Of a DNA stretch of 16,351 bases, positions 14,306-16,351 are shown piece by piece. Made by a program: the position numbers and the translations under genes. How positions within the stretch are numbered: the stretch's first letter is position 1; each line of letters begins with the position of its first letter. The notes under the pieces are model-generated. The model saw only the letters and a list, made by a program, of their open reading frames with translations, was not told the DNA's origin and searched no databases. The stretch comes from an uncultured Allobaculum sp. (lineage in GTDB: Bacteria > Bacillota_I > Bacilli_A > Erysipelotrichales > Erysipelotrichaceae): assembly GCA_948467695.1 (NCBI GenBank), contig CAOKFJ010000009.1:1-16351 (forward strand), given 5' to 3'.

Positions 14306-14910
14306 GCAAGAAGAAAACAAATCGAAAAACATTAGATCCGAAAAAACTCGACTTTACCTCGGAAGAGGCGCGCAAGGAGCTCAAGTACGAACTTCGACAG
14401 CAGCGCACCAAACGAACTTTCCGTTCAACGGTATCGATTCTGATCACCGCCGCCGCCATCGCCGTACTGATCGCCAACCTGTATCTGCCGATTCTGCATA
14501 CATACGGAACCTCGATGACACCGCTTCTTGAAGAAGGCGACTATACCGCCGCCATTCGAGGAAGCAAATTCGAAACCGGAGATGTCATCGCCTTCTACTA
14601 CAACAACCGAATCCTGATCAAACGCGTCATCGCCGGTCCTGGCGACTGGGTATTCATCGATGATGATGGCGTAGTGAGCGTCAACAACGAAGTGATTGAC
14701 GAACCCTACGTATCCGAACTCGCCAAAGGCGACGTCACCATCGAGCTTCCCTATCAGGTGCCCGAAGGACGATGGTTCGTTCTTGGCGATCATCGCGAAG
14801 TATCTCTTGACAGCCGATCAAAAGTCATCGGTGATGTGGCTCAGGAACAGGTGATCGGAAAACTGATCGGTGTTGTATGGCCCCTTGACCATATGCGCCT
14901 GCTTTCCTGA
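14302..14910 (+). CDS. lepB: Signal peptidase I
   Basis: A membrane-bound serine protease that removes signal peptides from secreted proteins on the outer face of the membrane. The 202-residue protein has a basic cytoplasmic N-terminus (1-41), one membrane segment (about 43-64), then the S26 boxes: YGTSMTPLLEEGD with catalytic Ser71, ILIKRVIAGPGD with catalytic Lys107, and VLGDHREVSLDSR near the C-terminus. Length and single membrane segment are typical of Gram-positive enzymes. It follows the coiled-coil gene with a 4-base overlap. A surface-protein gene lies 715 bases downstream, so it may be a dedicated peptidase for a cell-wall or pilus locus; it could equally be the housekeeping enzyme. 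No clear terminator was found after it. Confidence 0.95.
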   Translation: MSKKKTNRKTLDPKKLDFTSEEARKELKYELRQQRTKRTFRSTVSILITAAAIAVLIANLYLPILHTYGTSMTPLLEEGDYTAAIRGSKFETGDVIAFYYNNRILIKRVIAGPGDWVFIDDDGVVSVNNEVIDEPYVSELAKGDVTIELPYQVPEGRWFVLGDHREVSLDSRSKVIGDVAQEQVIGKLIGVVWPLDHMRLLS

Positions 14911-15027
14911 TTGAAAATCCAGCGTGTTCATATCGCACGCAGCACAGGCGAATTCATCCTCGAAAATGAAAAAGCGCTGCGATGAAAGCAATATCGCCCA
15001 AACTGTCCAAGATGCAATACAAACCGG

Positions 15028-15050
15028 ATCATGACATCAACAGTCATGAT
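15028..15050. other. Perfect 8-bp hairpin after lepB
   Basis: ATCATGAC (15028-15035) and GTCATGAT (15043-15050) pair fully across a 7-base loop. No T-run follows on either strand, so it is not a standard terminator. It may be a 3'-end stem of the lepB transcript or a binding site. Confidence 0.4.
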
Positions 15051-15081
15051 GAAAACGGTCGCAAGAGACAGAAAACAGATC

Positions 15082-15125
15082 AAAACAAAAAACGCCGCCT
15101 GAAGTGAACTGTTTCACTTTCCGGC
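15082..15125 (-). terminator. Terminator-like hairpin on the minus strand
   Basis: AAGTGAA (15102-15108) pairs with TTCACTT (15113-15119) around a 4-base loop, and GCCG (15094-15097) pairs with CGGC (15122-15125) across a small internal loop. On the minus strand it is followed by GTTTTTTGTTTT, a good U-tract; on the plus strand no T-run follows. There is no minus-strand gene to its right in the window. Confidence 0.4.
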
Positions 15126-15162
15126 AGCGCAGACCATAGGTGTAGTCAAAAAATATTAAAAG

Positions 15163-15178
15163 ACAAACAATCGTTTGT
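15163..15178. promoter_or_regulatory. Palindrome ACAAAC-AATC-GTTTGT
   Basis: The 6-base arms match perfectly around a 4-base centre. Size and symmetry resemble operators of TetR-type repressors, but no regulator gene is present beside it, so this is a suggestion only. Confidence 0.3.
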
Positions 15179-15625
15179 TTCTCCTAAGCTATGGAGATTG
15201 GGAATATGACGAGAAGGCGCAGATGTGCAAAAGGAACGTCTACCGACTGTTTTTGCGGACGAGAACCCGCGCGGCATACGGATGGACAAAAGGCTTTTGA
15301 AATCTCTTCTCAGTTACAGTTTCAAGAAAAAACGTCAATACTTGATAAATTCAGTGGAAATATATTGATTTGATAAATAACTATTCGGAAACTTGACATT
15401 TCGGTGTACCATTGAGGCGATCGAAAAGACGGCATTTCGCTTGCACAAATCAACAGCTTGTGATTGCCGATCTAAACGTCTGGATATTCCGAAAAAGTGA
15501 CGAGTTTTGAGAGTGAATCCAGATGCCAAATACATTTTGACCTTTAATCAGCAATGATCTGTTGACAAACTCGATATAGAGTGATTGGAGAAACGTAAAA
15601 CAAGAATGAAGAGAGGAAGAGTGGA

Positions 15626-16351
15626 ATGAGAAAATTGATAACTAACCTGCTGCCCCTTCTTGTTTTCGCATGTACGTTCACTGCAGCCACCCCGCTGTAT
15701 GCGCAGCCCTCATCCGAACAGGCACCGTCGCAAAGTGAAACAACGACTATCGAAACCAATGACACCAACAGGCAGACAGGAAACCTGACCCTGCTTTTCG
15801 AACATGAAGATACAAAAGTGAACTCTGGATCGATCGAAGTGATTCAGGTGGCAACCATCGACTTCAGCGAACCCGCTTCGCCCGTCTTTGTTTACACCAA
15901 AGAATTTGAAGACGAAGACATGCCTCTTGAAAACCTGATGCATGCGACAACTTCCAGAGAACTTGACCGCTTCGCGACAGAAAAGAAAATCACCGGAACA
16001 ATTGTTCCTGTGCGCGACGGCAAAGCCATTTGCGAAAACATTCCCGTCGGATTGTACCTGATCCGTCAGAAAGATAAATTTGACGGCATCAAACACATCA
16101 CACCGTTCCTCATTTCCGTACCTAGAGCGGATGAAAACGGCGAGTACATTTACGACCTCGAAGCATTACCCAAAACGATTGTGGATGCCGATGATCCGGA
16201 CAGCTCAACAAGCAGTTCGTCCTCTTCATCGTCTTCAAAGTCCTCCAGCAAGTCGGACTCTAAATCGAACTCGAAATCCTCATCGAAATCGAGTTCCAAA
16301 TCCTCAAGCAAACCCGGCAAGCCCGGTGGCAAAAGCGATGTAAACACCGCG
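15626..16351 (+). CDS. Secreted surface protein with pilin-like domain and Ser/Lys-rich spacer, cut by the window end
   Basis: The frame is open from ATG 15626 to the last base (242 codons, no stop), so the C-terminus is missing. A signal peptide is clear: MRK, a hydrophobic core (about 4-22) and likely cleavage after LYA (residue 26). A linker rich in Ser/Thr/Gln follows. Then comes one compact domain (about 52-185) starting GNLTLLFEHEDTK, with GSIEVIQVA, IPVGLYLIRQ, HITPFLISVP, YIYDLEALPK. This pattern fits the beta-sandwich region of small pilin-like proteins found with sortase pilus genes; exact family uncertain. Residues about 192-233 are almost only Ser and Lys, a wall-spanning type spacer, followed by PGKPGG. 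A sorting signal or membrane anchor probably lies beyond 16351. AGGAAG precedes the ATG by about 8 bases. It may be processed by the nearby LepB. Confidence 0.82.
   Translation, partial: MRKLITNLLPLLVFACTFTAATPLYAQPSSEQAPSQSETTTIETNDTNRQTGNLTLLFEHEDTKVNSGSIEVIQVATIDFSEPASPVFVYTKEFEDEDMPLENLMHATTSRELDRFATEKKITGTIVPVRDGKAICENIPVGLYLIRQKDKFDGIKHITPFLISVPRADENGEYIYDLEALPKTIVDADDPDSSTSSSSSSSSSKSSSKSDSKSNSKSSSKSSSKSSSKPGKPGGKSDVNTA

Larger units (their letters stand above)
14911..15625. other. Long gap between lepB and the surface-protein gene
   Basis: No coding frame here is convincing. One frame of 60 codons (15191-15373) begins with a basic stretch but lacks a ribosome binding site and a recognisable domain. 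The gap contains an 8-bp hairpin (15028-15050), a minus-strand terminator-like hairpin and a GTTTGT palindrome, listed separately. TTGACA at 15562-15567 is a good -35, but no -10 follows at 16-18 bases, so the promoter of the surface gene is not settled. Confidence 0.6.

Noticed and set aside
15191-15373. 60-codon frame beside the GTTTGT palindrome, considered as a TetR-type remnant
   Set aside because: The N-terminus is basic but no helix-turn-helix pattern could be recognised in any frame, and no ribosome binding site precedes it.

Overview
The window looks like part of a Bacillota (Firmicutes) chromosome. The markers are ribonuclease M5, a DUF1146 (YwzB-type) membrane protein, a YitT/DUF2179 protein, the AddAB pair instead of RecBCD, and a Gram-positive style signal peptidase I. 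The coding strands are rich in GCG/CGC/GGC codons, so genomic GC looks moderate, around half. The rnmV-rsmA-ispE order is a Bacillota arrangement. A member of the Erysipelotrichia is my best guess, but it rests on overall impression and not on a decisive marker. No rRNA, tRNA, insertion sequence or CRISPR array was seen.

Left part (1-3525), minus strand: a compact set read as yitT, rnmV, rsmA, ispE, DUF1146. rnmV/rsmA and ispE/DUF1146 overlap by 4 bases and rsmA/ispE by 29 bases. An extended -10 promoter lies just upstream of yitT, and no terminator is visible inside the set, so one transcript is likely. It combines rRNA maturation and modification (RNase M5 for 5S, RsmA for 16S) with an early isoprenoid step (IspE).

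Middle (3526-10330), plus strand: a long gene-free stretch with several strong inverted repeats, then addB and addA. AddA keeps its helicase and nuclease motifs. AddB is short, starts after the place where a P-loop would be, and has lost the nuclease residues, yet keeps the four iron-sulfur cysteines. The pair ends at a classic rho-independent terminator (10298-10329).

10330-12830: a minus-strand GNAT acetyltransferase that converges on addA, then a plus-strand AzgA-type (PbuG-like) purine permease. The permease has a good sigma-A promoter, an inverted repeat with CGAAC cores that could be a PurR-type operator, and a perfect terminator.

12831-16351: a long non-coding, partly purine-rich stretch, then a small coiled-coil gene overlapping a signal peptidase I gene. 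After another 715 bases without a gene comes the start of a secreted surface protein, cut by the window end. It has a signal peptide, a compact pilin-like domain and a Ser/Lys-rich spacer. The coiled coil, signal peptidase and surface protein may be the edge of a pilus or cell-wall-protein locus continuing past 16351.

The non-coding gaps repeatedly contain short tandem duplications (9 to 16 bases) and inverted repeats. These, the reduced AddB, and the structured stretch at 3655-3815 are the most unusual things here.
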